Shown here: positions 24,209-36,878 of the stretch, piece by piece | Numbering within the stretch: the first letter of the stretch is position 1 | Layout of the letters: each line of letters starts with the position of its first letter | Assembly: GCA_902729315.2 (NCBI GenBank) | Contig: LR746264.1 | Span: 498,501 to 562,500, forward strand | From: Spirodela intermedia | Lineage: Eukaryota; Streptophyta; Magnoliopsida; Alismatales; Araceae | Reading direction: 5' to 3' | DNA length: 64,000 nt | Program-made: the position numbers and the translations under genes | The notes under the pieces: generated by a model | What the model saw: the letters and a program-made list of their open reading frames with translations, nothing else | What the model was told of the DNA's origin: nothing | The model's database searches: none

Positions 24209-27200
24209 TCAGTCCCAGTCAGCATCGAAGAATCCCGCATCTTTCATCTCCGAGTAGTACGCATTCTCCAAGTTCAGATCCTCCTCCTGCACCAAGAAGG
24301 CCCCCCCAGATCGATGAATAATTGATGCACGATAATTAAATTGTTTCATAAGGAATTATCAAGAACACCAATCGAGAGAGTACCACAAAATCAGATAAAT
24401 CCCACACATGTTCATTCGATTTTTTTATTTTTTATTTAAAAGGCCCACTCGGCAGCCATGCAGACCAATCCATGAAGGATTGAACTAGATTTTGGGTGGT
24501 ATATCTCATTTATGAGCATCGAGTTCATCATAATATTGATTTATCAAGAAAAAAACCAAGAAAAAAATGAAAAATTCTGATAATAAATCTCACCCACGTT
24601 TGGTCAACTAATATAAGACGACAAGAACCACATAGACCAATTCACAGGGTTGAATCGGATTGGGCAATATGTCTGATCCCACCATGACAGTGGTTTAGAT
24701 ATCAGGCTGCTTGAGCCCGACATATGCGATAACTCTAGCTGGCTGTACTGGAACCGGGTCAGCCTAGAACAAGTCTAAATTGCCCAATTTGCCCATTTTC
24801 AGCGCAAGATGAAGGGATTGGAGTTTTCCCAAATGGGGATTGGATGATTCTGGATGCCCTAATTCTGATGATAGAAGATGATGAAGAATACCTGAAAAAA
24901 GTCCGCCAGGAATGTGATGTATAGAAGTGGAGGATAGAACGAGTGATAACAAATGATAGAGAGATTATACAACCTGGAAGAAAAGAAAAGAAAAGTTAAA
25001 TAAAATATACTTTTCTACACATTACATACTATGAAAAATGAATTAAAGCGTACCAGAAGCTGAAACCTCCTCCATTCCCCAAAAGCCCACATGCAAATAG
25101 AGCCGCGGCATTTAACAAGAACATATATACGATATATTTGTAGAACATTGGTCTTGCTGCAAGATAAAAATAAATTATTGAAGAACATCGGAAGAGATGG
25201 TGGGTAAGATTAGAACAAGAGGGTGTAAGCAAAAATGGTCACCAGGTAATCTCTCCTTCCATTTGGAATGGTGCATGAACACGATGATGCCATAAACAGC
25301 TGTAAGAAGCAACTTGTGGATGGCCCACAACCCCCACTTCACTCGATTTGCAGCAGTGCCATTGTCGATGAACAAGGGGACACCGAAACCGAAGACGTAT
25401 AGTGACTGAAGTAATTGAGATAAAGAAAAAAATTGTAATTTCAATAATAAATTAAGTTTCCTTGCGGTAAAATAGTAGATATAAAGGCAAGGTAGAAGAA
25501 AAAGAGACCACTGAAATAATTAGATAAAGAGATGAATATTAAAAAAAAACCGAATTCTTATGTCCATAGGCAATCTAATGCTGAGTGCGTCACACATTCT
25601 ACCTCCCTCCCTCTCTCCCTAAAACTTGAAAACATCCAAGAATGGAGTTATCAGGACAGACACCAGGACCGGCCGTGACTTATAATCATCCAGATTACTG
25701 GAAGAGGAAACGGAGAGGACTTGCCAGATTTGTCTTCTTGCCTCTTTTCCTGTATCCTTCCTTGTATGATAAAAAACCAGCCAAGGTCTTCAAACGCTTC
25801 CCTTTAAACTGATTCCGGAGTGGTTCTCATTAGAGATAAAAAAAGATAATAAGATAGCAGGGGACAACAAAGGCGAGAACTAATGCATCGTTCAGGATTT
25901 GTTTTGACTGGTGTTCTTTGCAGCGGATTAATTGTGATTTTCAGTGTGCTTCCTTTTCCTTAAATGGACCTACCAGATAACGAATTCTTGTCAATATAGA
26001 CGACTAAAATTACGGCGTAGTTTTGTCATTTAATCAGTGGGTATGATAAGGGTTTTCTGTGTCCCAAAAGTGACAAAGTTCACTGAAATTCCAATTCCAT
26101 GAACCAGATAACTGCCGGGGTGAAGAATCAATGATAAACTGAGTGGGTAATCACCAATCCCTTGTTGCAGATTAGGTCAGGGACATCTGTTTCTAAAATG
26201 ATTATGTCGACCTTAGGAAAACTCATCTTGAAACAAGGAAAAAACGGATTATTTGATCCTTGGGAAGAAGGCTTTGCTCAATATGACGAAGATTCCAGTC
26301 GTACCACAATACAATCGTAGAGCAGTAAGCATGCGCCAGTGAGGGGGTTTTTTCTTCATCGTGTGTATGAAGAATTAACTCCTCGCTGAATATAGTTTGC
26401 AGTGTATTTCACATACCAGATCCTCGTCCAATAAAAAAGAACAGCGATGCAATCTACGCAGTTTTTCTTTTGTTGTGTAGTTCATGTATCTCTTTCTCAG
26501 TTGAGGTTAGGGTCTTTCTTTTCTTATTTTCTCTATCTAAATGATTCATGCCTTCAACATAGGACTAGAACTAGGGTTTGTTGGGCTAAAACCGAAGGTC
26601 CTAATTAAACCGACTAGGGAGGGTGCCAACCCAAGCTTCAACCGTACCTGCTCGCCTGATTGCATCGAAATACCTCTTGAACCTCACCTGAACGTAAACC
26701 TAGCGAAAAGAACTCAATCTGACTCAACCAACTTTAAACTACACAGTAAAAAATCATAGACAATCAAATTGTTTCAACATGACATTTCTTCTCAAAGTAA
26801 CTCTCGGGTCAAATAAAGAACACATTAACTCGTCAGAGTAACTTAGAGAAGCTTAATATGCTGCACATGTGATGCCAACAAATGTACCATGCGTGGTATT
26901 GGAGATATCAACAAAAGTATCAATGGGTATCTTGAACAAGTAAAATGTGTGTAACATGATAAAAAGAAAAAAAAATAGAGCCACAGAGAAATATTAAAAG
27001 TACCTTGAGAAAGACATCCACCGCAACAATGACACCAGAGATGGCAAATGTGCGTGTTAAAGCCTCCAAACCACTTGCTTGATTCCCTTGCAGTAGGAAG
27101 GCCACCAGACTGATCTCCAGAAACAGCAATCCAGATGTTGTCAGCAATGTTAAAAGGTTCCAACTCAGTTCTCTTCCCGGTGTACATTGCCAATACTGCA

Positions 27201-29088
27201 CCAGATATTTCACTTTGATAAAAGGTACATGACAGTATTCTTCTCTCATTATAAATACATTTTTTTTCATGTTGAAACATCCACAAACATTTACAGAAAG
27301 TAAAGATTAAATGCCAGAAAAAACCAGCGAACTTCTCTTACAAATATCTTATGTTCGTGTTAGTATTCATCCTTGTAACTAAGGGTAGAGAAGTATAATT
27401 GCAACTGTACGTGTAAAGAAATAAAGCAGTGTGTTGATGATCTATCAACAATAAGCGATCAAGTTTGGACGATTCTTATAGGTGAAGATGATCAAGTATA
27501 TAATACAAGATTTTGAATAATTTTGGCATAAACTGAAGAACAAATTAAAAGGCAAAATGATTAGCCCCTTCTCAAAGAAAAGACAAATCAACTTGAGATT
27601 GTCAGAATGGTTGTCTAAATTTGAAATTGGCTAGCTCCACATGTGCAGTCCATCAGAGGCAACATGGTGCACAAATGTATCATCTTGGACAAGTTCAATA
27701 CAAACATGTGGAAACATGTTGATTGCCGCAAGAAAAAAAAATACAGGCAAAAATTTCTCAATTAAGGAAATAATGGGACACAACCTGCATTAAAAATGAG
27801 CAAAAATACAGATAATACTCTCCATTGAAATACATCTAGACCACAATGCGATATATGTCCAAATGCAATTATGACACTGAAACAGTTTTTCAGGATCAAA
27901 CCTGTTAGTAAAGAACTATGGCCATCAGTATCGTCTAAATGTTTTACTTGCGCATGCTAAGTGGATTTATAATATAGGAACCGTGTATTGGATTTTTTTA
28001 TAATTTGAAGGCATGTTACAGGATGGTAGATGCACTAGACAAACATGCTTCGGATGACACAATGGAGAAGCATTATCCGGTTGATAGGATATTACAGATC
28101 ATGATGATACTTCAAGATTGGTCAATCGATTTGTTTGGAAAAGCGTCGCATGGTTTTAGAATGAGACACCAAATCTTCTACGTTATCAGTACATGTTGCT
28201 GTCATCCCCATTATTGATTGGAGCTTACAGGATAAGCTTCTAAAACTGCCAGCTCAGAATTGCTCATCATAGAAGGAGCATATTGGATGAAGTTTTGCGC
28301 AACATAGGTACTTCTTCCTAGCAATTTACTGGAAATTGCGTTTTTTTAGTTTGGCTTCCTCCCTTAAAATTAATTCACTTCTATTGGTCACGATCAAAAG
28401 TTGGTCTACTAATCGCTTCCTCCACAAGATGGAAGCGGTACTTTCCCTCAAGCCCTAACCTCCAAGGACAAGATGGGCGACCTCCACAAGGAAACAACCT
28501 TCTCCAAAAGAGGAACAGCCCTAATACGGAGAAACTCCGTAGCAGTCAAAGAGAATTGCTAATTACGATCTTCCCGACATCACTATCCATACAGACCAAA
28601 GGAATGGCGAAATGATCCATCAACCGGAGGTAGGGTCTCTGTCCAATCTAACGATGGGACTAATCAGGCAGCATATCTGAGAGATTACGCGAAATTCACA
28701 CAAGTTTGAACAAATATTTAGTTTTACGGAATGAACAGCTTTCAACTCGAAATCAAGGGGGAAAGAGGGCGGGGGAGGAGCATACCTGGAGGACGCACCA
28801 CGTAAGGTTGAACAAACTAACAGCCCAGAGGAGGCCGTAATACGAGATCATGATGTACGATCGGCCATATGAAAGCTTTGTGAGGCTCTTCCTCGCCTGC
28901 GAGGCCAGGAATGCGACAAAAAGTGCCGAAGGCACAATCAGGGCGAGGTTGTACCACAACCCTCGGCAGTTGGAAAGCCATCCGGAGAAGTTAGGGGAGC
29001 TCCCGATGCCGGCAACTCCTGTATTTGCATCCACCGCCGGGACGACCGCCAAGGGGCTCAACAGGACCTCTTCTTCAAAACTTCTCAT
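24209..29088 (-). CDS. Seven-helix membrane protein of the CAND2 / TPRA1 family
   Basis: Plant relative of animal TPRA1 (transmembrane protein adipocyte-associated 1) and Arabidopsis CAND2, a candidate G-protein-coupled receptor. Six exons: 29088-28786, 27195-27004, 25405-25243, 25156-25054, 24973-24892 and 24286-24209; 921 nt, 306 aa, as expected for the family. All introns are GT-AG. Hydrophobic segments include NLALIVPSALFVAFLA, YIMISYYGLLWAVSLFNLTWCVLQ, LLTTSGLLFLEISLVAFLLQG and YIVYMFLLNAAALFACGLLG. Family signatures are LSYGRSYIMISYY, GNQASGLEALTRTF, VKWGLWAIHKLLLTAVYG and the acidic tail LENAYYSEMKDAGFFDADWD. The frame is open upstream to 29145, but its first ATG is 29088, which was chosen. 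Two large introns of about 1.6 kb make up most of the gene. Receptor function for the plant family is not firmly shown, so only the family assignment is strong. Confidence 0.9.
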
Positions 29089-32000
29089 CTGGAGAAGCGG
29101 CGAAGCATCACAGGGAGCACAAATCCGAGGCGGATTCTCTGACAATCATACACAGTCACCCAACCGGCGAAAGCGACAAATGATCCGCGGATCCGGGCAG
29201 TGGAGGATGAAGGCGGGGGAGTATTCTAGCTCTGCTGGTATCCCACGGGACCCCCGAGCACCCAGAGCTTGCTTCCAGGCCTCTCTCTCTCTCTCTCTGT
29301 GCCCCACCTCTCCACCCGCAGAGACCGTCAGATCGAGTTTCCTGGTCCTCGGCAGCAGCGATCGTGAGAGGCTCCAAAACCGCGACTGGAGGGTGCCGCA
29401 CACGGTCACGCCCACGTCATCACCAGCTTCAATGGTCGGTGATAAAAACCGCCCGTTATAAAAATTGACTTTTTATCAGCAATACCGCAGTATAGTTTAT
29501 TGATATATAATTGAAAGAAGGTTACATGGATTTTGATTTTTAAAAAATTATTTTTTTATCGGTTATTTTAAAAAAATATTATTTATTGACTAAAATATTT
29601 AATAATAAAAATTAATTAAAATAACAATAATTGAAAACAACTCGGGCCAACCTAATCTGCCTTTTAATCTATAACCCTAAAAGAATTAAGGAAATTAGTG
29701 GGGCCGTACTAAATATAAAATGTACAGAAATAAAATATGAATAGTGTTAAAGTGTATAGTTTATTATTGGAATTTGTATGTAGTGATATATTAAGAGAGA
29801 GCTATAGGGATGAATTAGATTTTTGCTAATTGCTTTCTTCTTCTTGACTACTAAGATCTAGATAGTTGGATAGAAATTTCATTCACATAATTCATAGTGA
29901 TTTGGTCACCTAATATACTCCACTCCCTAAGTACCATGCATGCCACCACTTCCTTATGTTTTTACTAAACCTTTAGTGAAATATTACATTGAATCACATA
30001 TTTTGGTTGCTTTCATTGGATTTAACTTTAGTAAATGTAATATCTCACCTGTGAATCTTCTACTAGATTGAAATCTCTAAGGGGTCAAGTCACATTAAAA
30101 CTTACTCATCTCTTTTGGATTAATAGCTCTAAGATGCCAAGAAGATCATGTCAATCTCCTCTAGATTAAAACTATGAATAGACTTTGAGTGAAAAACACA
30201 CTCTAAATATAAATGTAGAATGCATTTTTATTCTTTAGCATTCAACTCCAAGTTTTTTGAGTCTTGAATTCATTTGACTTCTCATTTAGAAGAAATATTG
30301 TGAGGATCTCCTTTTGTGACCTTGATTTCTTCATACTTTTCAACCCTTGATCTTGATCTTTTGTTGATGCTTTCTTTTTTTATTTGAGGAGAGATTCCTT
30401 TTTTATATCCTGATTTTTATTTTTATTTTATGAATCTTCAATCATCATTTAATGATAATTGAAATGGTCATAATAAAGTATGTAGTCCAATGTAGTTTCA
30501 ATTTTTTCATTTTTTGTTACATGTCATGATTGTCTTCTTCTCTCTCCTCATATGTTAATAATATTGGAACTATAGGACTAAGTGAAACATTAAGAGGGGG
30601 CTTGAGTTAGGGTTTTTATATTTTTTTTCATTTTTTTATGTTAAAATTGATGTCTATTTGACAATGAATATGTTGAGACTTGTAGCTTGATGATACCTTT
30701 TAATTCTCTCTCACAAGTGACACCAAGATTTTAATACTATTTTATCCTTCAATTGACTACTTCTGTTGATATGAATAAATATATTTCAATGTTTACTAAT
30801 TTTCTTAGGAATTATATGTTGATATTCATAAACTCTCTACCTAAACACCTAGACTTCGTCTCCTTAGAGACTCATCCACTCTTGGGTGAAAAATGGTGAC
30901 TACTATTTTATGCCTTTGTCCAAATCATTTCCTCACTTTAGAGCCTAATGGAGAGCTGGAACCATGGAGATGTAGTTGATCATTGAGTCGAAATCAACTT
31001 GAGAAGATGATGCAACTTTATTGTGCATCATTAATGTGTAAATCTTCATGTGTTAGATCAATTTTCAATGTAGAAGTTTTTTTTTCATATGTGAATCTTC
31101 ATCCTTTAATAGCTTCCTAATTTTATTAGATTTCTAATGTTCGTCTACCTTGTTCAACAACTTGTTGTTTTCTAGAATACGAGGTAATGACCTTTGGACC
31201 TTCCAACATTTAAATCTCCAACTTTCATTGTCCTTTTTTGTTCAAATTTGAATTAAAATTTCCTAACTTCATAGATAAAAATTTGATTATACGTTAGATC
31301 TAAATCACTATGTTTATATGATCTTTTGTCTACTTAAGCAGTTGATATGCCATTTCCAAGATACTTTGTTCAAAAATTGAATATCCCTTTCACTTTTTCA
31401 TCTTTTTGATGATTTAATCCACATGAGATCATAGAGAATATCTCTATCATTATTTTGAAATGTTAAACACTTCATAGTATGGTTAAGGAAACACATAATC
31501 AAAGATAAGATAATTCGTATGATTTACCTATACGTATTTAACCATATACTTCTTTTTTCATTTGAAGATGATTCTTTAGTTAATTGTTTATTATTGATAA
31601 AATGGTTATTATGTGAATAATAATTTAATCTCAATGATTAGTATATTGGATTCGATCATTAGTGATAGGATCATAAAATCAATAAAGATATTTTATATTA
31701 TGTTGAATGTATTGAATATTGGAGACATATTCATAATAAATATAAATAACCAAAGATATTTAATAATTATATATCAATAATTTTTCACTTTTGAATATCA
31801 AAACTAATGGCATAAACAAATAATATAATTAGGTTCCATATAAGATATGTAGATGATATTTTCTAAAATAAATTATTTTAGAGAACATTCAATCATTTTT
31901 AACATTTTCAAAGATCGCTAGAATATTGAATTGAGCTTGTAAAATAATGTTAACAATTTTTCCTTCCACTTGACTTTATGTAATTAGTGTTTTCCACATT

Positions 32001-34020
32001 AGAAATAATTAAGATTATGAAAATACTTAATGCTAAAATCATAATCTTGATCAAACTATTCTTGCATGTGTATAATATCATCAAAACTTGTAAGGCTCCT
32101 AAAACCAAAACTTCAAAATATAATTGAAGTCCTTCCTCAAATAAAGCTAAATGAAATATGGTTTACCATAATAAGTGCTTTAGAATAGGGAAACTTAGGG
32201 TCAAATGATAAATGCTAGGACTGAAAAATACAATGATAACTAGAATCACATAGGAATCAACTAATATTGGTATAGTTAATCATTAAATTAAGTCAATAAA
32301 CTATGTAAAAATTAAATAGACCTTAAATATTAATGTTTAAAAGAAATGTAATCAATTTCTAAATCCAATAATTCATATCCAAATCTTTAGGTCTAGCTTT
32401 ATTTGTTCTACATATATGTTTTGTTGACATCATATGAGGAAAATAAATTTCAATAAATAAATATGCATCAAGCCAAATCAAATAAGAGCAAAATAAAATA
32501 TTGAAGAAAAAGACAATGAGGGAGAAAGTGTGTTGACTTAGTAAAAGAGTTTTCCTAATCAAATTAGAATAAACCCTAAGAGGGAAAGTGTGTAGACCAA
32601 CGAGTCTTCCTAATCAAATTAGAATAAACCTAGGGAGAGAGAGAGAGAGAATATTTTATTATAATACTTGACGTGTATGACATGTCATGATTGAGTTAGT
32701 AACTTTCTTAATTCAAATTTCTCCTATTCTCTCAATTTTTCTGTTCATTACTTAAATTTCTTAGAACACTTAATAAGAATATATATTATTTTATAATGGT
32801 TTGGTCTACCCCTACACATCTACTCTTCAATGACCTTGTCCTTGGTCCTTGGCTTGGTGTTTACATGAGATTATAGGTTTCAACCACCCACTAGATGTCA
32901 CAACGCCGACACAAAGTTTGATCCTAAAATATTCTTCTAAATTTTATTTTCTAAAATTATCTTTTAGATTCATGACTCTAAGAACCCAATTGAAGAGAGT
33001 TATGACTTTGTTTAAAGAATTATCATAAATTTATAAAATGCACTGAATATACATCTAGATTATAAGTTTTGTTTGTTGTGATGATTCAAGAGACATGATG
33101 CATTCAGATTTGACAGATGAATATCTCTTGTGTGTATTAATTTCATGTGTGGCATGTGTAAATGCAGCCTATTAGTGCATGAAAGGTCATAGCTTAACAA
33201 AAAAGAGCCCAAATGGCCTAGAATGGAAAAAGCTGTTAAGGCTTATAAAGGAAGCCGCCCATGTTAGAAAACCCAAGTGCCATAATGACCCAAAATGAAA
33301 AGAGCCACTAAGGCTGAAGTTAGAAGCAGCTTGCTTTATAAGTAGTCTTGAAGATGGTGAGCTAGCCCATTATGTTGGAATATAATAGGGTTTTGTTTCA
33401 CTCAAAATTAGGGCACATGGAATCGAACAAAAATTAGAAGCAATCACAACCTTCCTTGCATGGCTCCTCCTTTAGACACCTCAAGAGATTCAAGGCTGAA
33501 ATCAATAAGACTTAGATTTGTGCTTGAAGAAAGATCTCAAATGACTCCCCCCATTTGTTCTTCCTTAGCTAACTCCAACAAAGTAAAACTTCTCCATACT
33601 AAGTTGAAGGCAATGTTAAAAATTATTTTGGTTTAACTTTAGTGAATTTTATTGTTGATTGGTTGAAAGTGATTGAACATTGAGGCACATATGGTTTGTC
33701 AACAATGAGGGTTAGGGTAGCTAGAACATAGAGTTCTAGCAAGGCTATAGAAGCTTGCTGAGCTTAAGCTTTTCAGGGGATTCCTTATTCCCAAGAAACT
33801 TAGTTGTATTCAAGATGTTAAGATAATAAAATCAAGGCTATAATCTAGAATGTACGTCGAAGGGGTTCAGCCAAACTATTATAAAACATCATGTCTTAGA
33901 TATTTCCCTCTTCTAACTTTATACTTAGATCAACTTAAGAGAAAAACTAGAAAGTAAAAAACTATTACAAATTTAATAAAAAATAATCAATTCACTTCTC
34001 CTCTTGATTCATCCTTTAGT
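29089..34020. other. Promoter flank, then AT-rich repeat-derived DNA
   Basis: The first 370 bases are GC-rich, with a CT run at 29279-29299, and probably hold the promoter and 5' UTR of the CAND2-like gene. From 29460 the DNA turns sharply AT-rich with no supported gene. A stretch near 30850-30905 resembles one near 52335-52390 in the window. A TE-like purine stretch (AGAGGGGG) lies near 30590. Sequence from about 33150 may be LTR-like DNA belonging to the copia remnant that follows. Confidence 0.55.
32505..32645. repeat. Short tandem duplication, unit about 55 bp
   Basis: A segment containing TCCTAATCAAATTAGAATAA and a following CCTA.GAG(G)GA motif occurs twice, near 32552 and 32606. The copies differ by a few bases, and a GA run follows the second. 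Confidence 0.7.
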
Positions 34021-34027
34021 ACATTAG

Positions 34028-34495
34028 AGACTAATAGTTGATATCAAAGCTAAACTTAGTGAGAGATTGCATAATTTGAAAGAGCAGATCACATATCTAG
34101 TAGTCTAATGAGTCACTCTTTCAGGGGAAAATCTATTATTAAATTACTCAAATTACTCATATAAGGAAACTAGAATGAAAAACTTCATCCAATCCTATAT
34201 CGTAGAAACCTAAAATGTAATTGAAAATGATTCATATAAATAAAAAAAATCCAATAGACACTTGAAACTTCTATTTAGTATAATTTTAAATATAGCATAT
34301 TAATGTTCATGTAAGTTATTCTAAAGTATCTCACAATGTGAAACAACTAAAGAGATATGGGATAAACTGGAAGTCATACATGAGGGTACATCATAAGTGA
34401 AAGATACAAAGATCGATATATATTACTAAGATCTATGAGGGGTCATACTCAAACACTCTTATGGAATAATTTGTTCTACAAGAGAGCCAGTTGAT
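34028..34495 (+). mobile_element. Truncated Ty1/copia retrotransposon: primer-binding site and gag remnant
   Basis: At about 34033-34045 the sequence TTGATATCAAAGC resembles the initiator-Met tRNA primer-binding site of copia elements (TGGTATCAGAGC) with a few changes. From about 34165 a decayed frame shows copia gag features: MKNFIQ, then after a stop NVIEND, and at 34330-34420 CETTKEIWDKLEVIHEGTS followed by a stop and VKDTKI. This is the conserved UBN2 region. Several in-frame stops make it dead. No zinc knuckle, protease, integrase or RT follows: the homology ends near 34490, about 90 bp before the stop codon of the CYP75B gene. Confidence 0.8.
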
Positions 34496-34578
34496 GCCAT
34501 GAGCCTGCGCACTTGCACTTATTCTGGCTCAAAACTGTTATGACGATACTAAAGCTAGAAAGCTTCTGCGTAGAAACC

Positions 34579-36230
34579 CTAAGAAGCCGCACCATAGACG
34601 TGGAGGGGGAGCCTGGGAATCGGGCAGAGCTTGAGGGGCACCGCCCTCTGCAGGGTCAGCCCATATGCCTCTTCCATGTCCAGCTTCTCGGGGGACTGGC
34701 CCCCCGGCATGGCCCAGTCGAAGCCATGCACCAGCGTGGCAGCGGTGAACTGGATGACCCTCATGGCCAGGCTAATGCCGGCGCAGATCCTCCTGCCGGC
34801 GCCGAAGGGGATGACCTCGAAGTTGTTCCCCCTGACGTCGATGTGGGCATGCTCGCCGCCGGGGAGGAACCGGGAGGGCCGGAACTCGAGCGGGTCTCCC
34901 CACACGGCGGGGTCCCGGCTGATGGCCCACACGTTCACGAGGAGGGTGGCGCCCTTGGGGACGTGGTAGCCGGCGACTTCGCAGGCGTCGGCGGCTAGGT
35001 GCGGTAAGGAGAGCGGCGTCGGCGGGTGGAGACGGAGTGTCTCCTTAACGATGGCCTGCAGAAGGGGGGTCTTGGAGAGGTCCTTCTCGGTGACAAGCCT
35101 GCCGGTTCCCGCCGCCGCGTCGAGCTCCCGCTGCGTCGCCGCGAGGATGTCCGGGTGGCGGACGAGCTCGGCCAGCATCCACTCCAGCGTGCTGGAGGAG
35201 GTGTCGGTGCCGGCGTTGAACAAGTCCTGCGAGATGGATGTTAGGTTAGGGGGCGGATCACAGCGAAAAAGATGATCAATTGATGATTAAGTACTCTGTG
35301 GGGTGTTTTTACCAGGAGGAGAGCCTTGATGTTGATGTCGGTGAGCTGCACTCCCTCTCCGGCGCCGGCGCGGTCCTTGAGCCCCATCAGCAACCGGAGC
35401 ATGTCCTGTTCGGCCTCCTTGTCCGACGACAGGTGATCGGCGATGATTTTGTCCAAGAACACATCGTACCTATCGCCCAGGCGCTTCATCCTCCGCACGA
35501 CTTCCTTCGAGTCCATCCACCGCAGGGCAGGGACGAAGTCCCCCACCATGAACACCCCCGCTAGATGGCTCAGCTCCACCGTCATCTCCCTGAACTGCAC
35601 CGCCTCCTCCTGCACACTGTCCCCGCCCTCGAGGGCGAAGAGCCGCCGCCCCAGCATGGCCCGCGTCAGGATGTTGGCTGTGCAGACGGTCAGGTGGTCG
35701 TCCAGCCGCACGCCGTCCTCCTCGCCGCCACGCGCCGCCGCCGCCACCAGCGACCTCGCCAGCTGTGCCACCTCCTCGTGCCGCAGCAGCGCGGAATCGT
35801 CGAGGGCCTTGGGGGAGAATAGATGGTTGGAGCATATCCTCCTCAGCATCCGCCACAGCGGGCCGTAGGGCGCCCACACGAGGTCCTGCCGGTCGTAGGC
35901 CATGTAATTCGATCCCGTGTTGGGGGGCCGGTTGGAGAAGTTGGCGTCGTGGGTCTTCAAGAACAGCGACGCGGCGGCCGGCGAGGCGGCGACGACCACC
36001 GGCACGGATCCCAGCCGGAGGTGGAAGATGGGGCCGTAGACCTTCGCCATGCCGGCGAGGGTCTGGTGGGGCTTCGCCCCGAGCTGGGGGAGGTTCCCCA
36101 CCACCGGCCATCCCCGCGGGCCAGGAGGCAAAGGGAGAGAGGAAGAGGAAGAGCGAGAGAAGATCCTGGGAAGGAGGAGGATGAGGGAGGCTGCCGCCAC
36201 CGTCAACGCGAGGAGGAGGAGGAGATCCAT
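34579..36230 (-). CDS. CYP75B: Cytochrome P450 CYP75B, flavonoid 3'-hydroxylase
   Basis: ER-anchored P450 that 3'-hydroxylates the flavonoid B-ring (naringenin, dihydrokaempferol, kaempferol to the eriodictyol/quercetin series), leading to cyanidin-type pigments and tannins. Two exons: 36230-35313 and 35226-34579, GT-AG, phase 0; 521 aa, usual for F3'H. An N-terminal helix (MDLLLLLALTVAAASLILLL) precedes the hinge PLPPGPRGWPVVG. Then come I-helix AGTDTSSST, ExxR motif ETLR and heme loop FGAGRRICAG. Features favouring CYP75B over CYP75A are FLKTHDANFSNRPPN, GGEHAHIDVRGNNFEVIPFG and the tail LHVYGAAS. The frame is open upstream to an ATG at 36443, but that extension would sit in front of the anchor helix, so the MDLLLL start was chosen. 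It is divergent from the Asterix gene. Substrate specificity (flavonoid 3' position) is inferred from motif match. Confidence 0.92.
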
Positions 36231-36878
36231 GGCTATGGCCGATCTTCTCTCTGCCGGCGGTTCTTGGGGGATGAATGAACGTGAGGTATATCCTACTTGT
36301 AGATACTCCGAGTTCACCGGTAGGCAGATGGTCACGTTGAGAACGGGCTCCAGGGCGTTAGCTGTACCTGAAAGTCTCACCGAGACCGTCCACCTGGGCC
36401 TGTTCCATTTGCTCCCAAAGACCCTGCCCGGGCCCCGAAGCATGGACAGCTACATGCTGGGCATTGACGTCTCGCTGGAGGTCATAGCATACTATTCATT
36501 TTGAGTAGATAATAATAATTATTTTTTAAAAAATAAAAAATAAAAAATACCCCTTTCGGCTACGGAGGGGAATTTTTTTTTATAAAGATCCACATTATTA
36601 TTTCCAAAAAATATGAATTTTTTAATTAAGTAAATATGGGAGATAACTAATATGTTGGCTTCATATTCTTTTAGGCGGGAAAAGAGGCGCTAATATATAT
36701 TTCCGTTTGATAAAACGTTTATTCAATTAACTCTGGTTTATTTATTTATTTATTTATTTATTATTGATTACTGGTCAAGTTGAAGCCGCTGACGATATCG
36801 TAAGAGGGGGAGGAGGGGGAGGAGGGGGAGAAATTAGGGCTGGCGAGAGAGATCGCGGGAGGAAGTAGAGAGGGGAAG
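36231..36878. promoter_or_regulatory. Divergent promoter shared by the CYP75B and Asterix genes
   Basis: About 650 bp lies between the start codons. It is AT-rich in the middle, with a TTTA run at about 36738-36762. A run of three GGGGG blocks separated by AGGA (36806-36829) lies 50-70 bp before the Asterix ATG and could form a G-quadruplex. Confidence 0.45.

Noticed and set aside
26541-26759. 72-codon plus-strand frame inside a CAND2-like intron
   Set aside because: No homology recognised; antisense to an intron and probably repeat-derived.
28850-29461. 203-codon plus-strand frame opposite CAND2-like exon 1
   Set aside because: Antisense shadow of the real exon and its GC-rich leader.
30000-34000. 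Possible tRNA, miRNA hairpin or CRISPR-like array in the AT-rich deserts
   Set aside because: No regular spaced palindromic repeat array, and no clear cloverleaf or long perfect hairpin could be found by eye; CRISPR is not expected in a plant nuclear genome.
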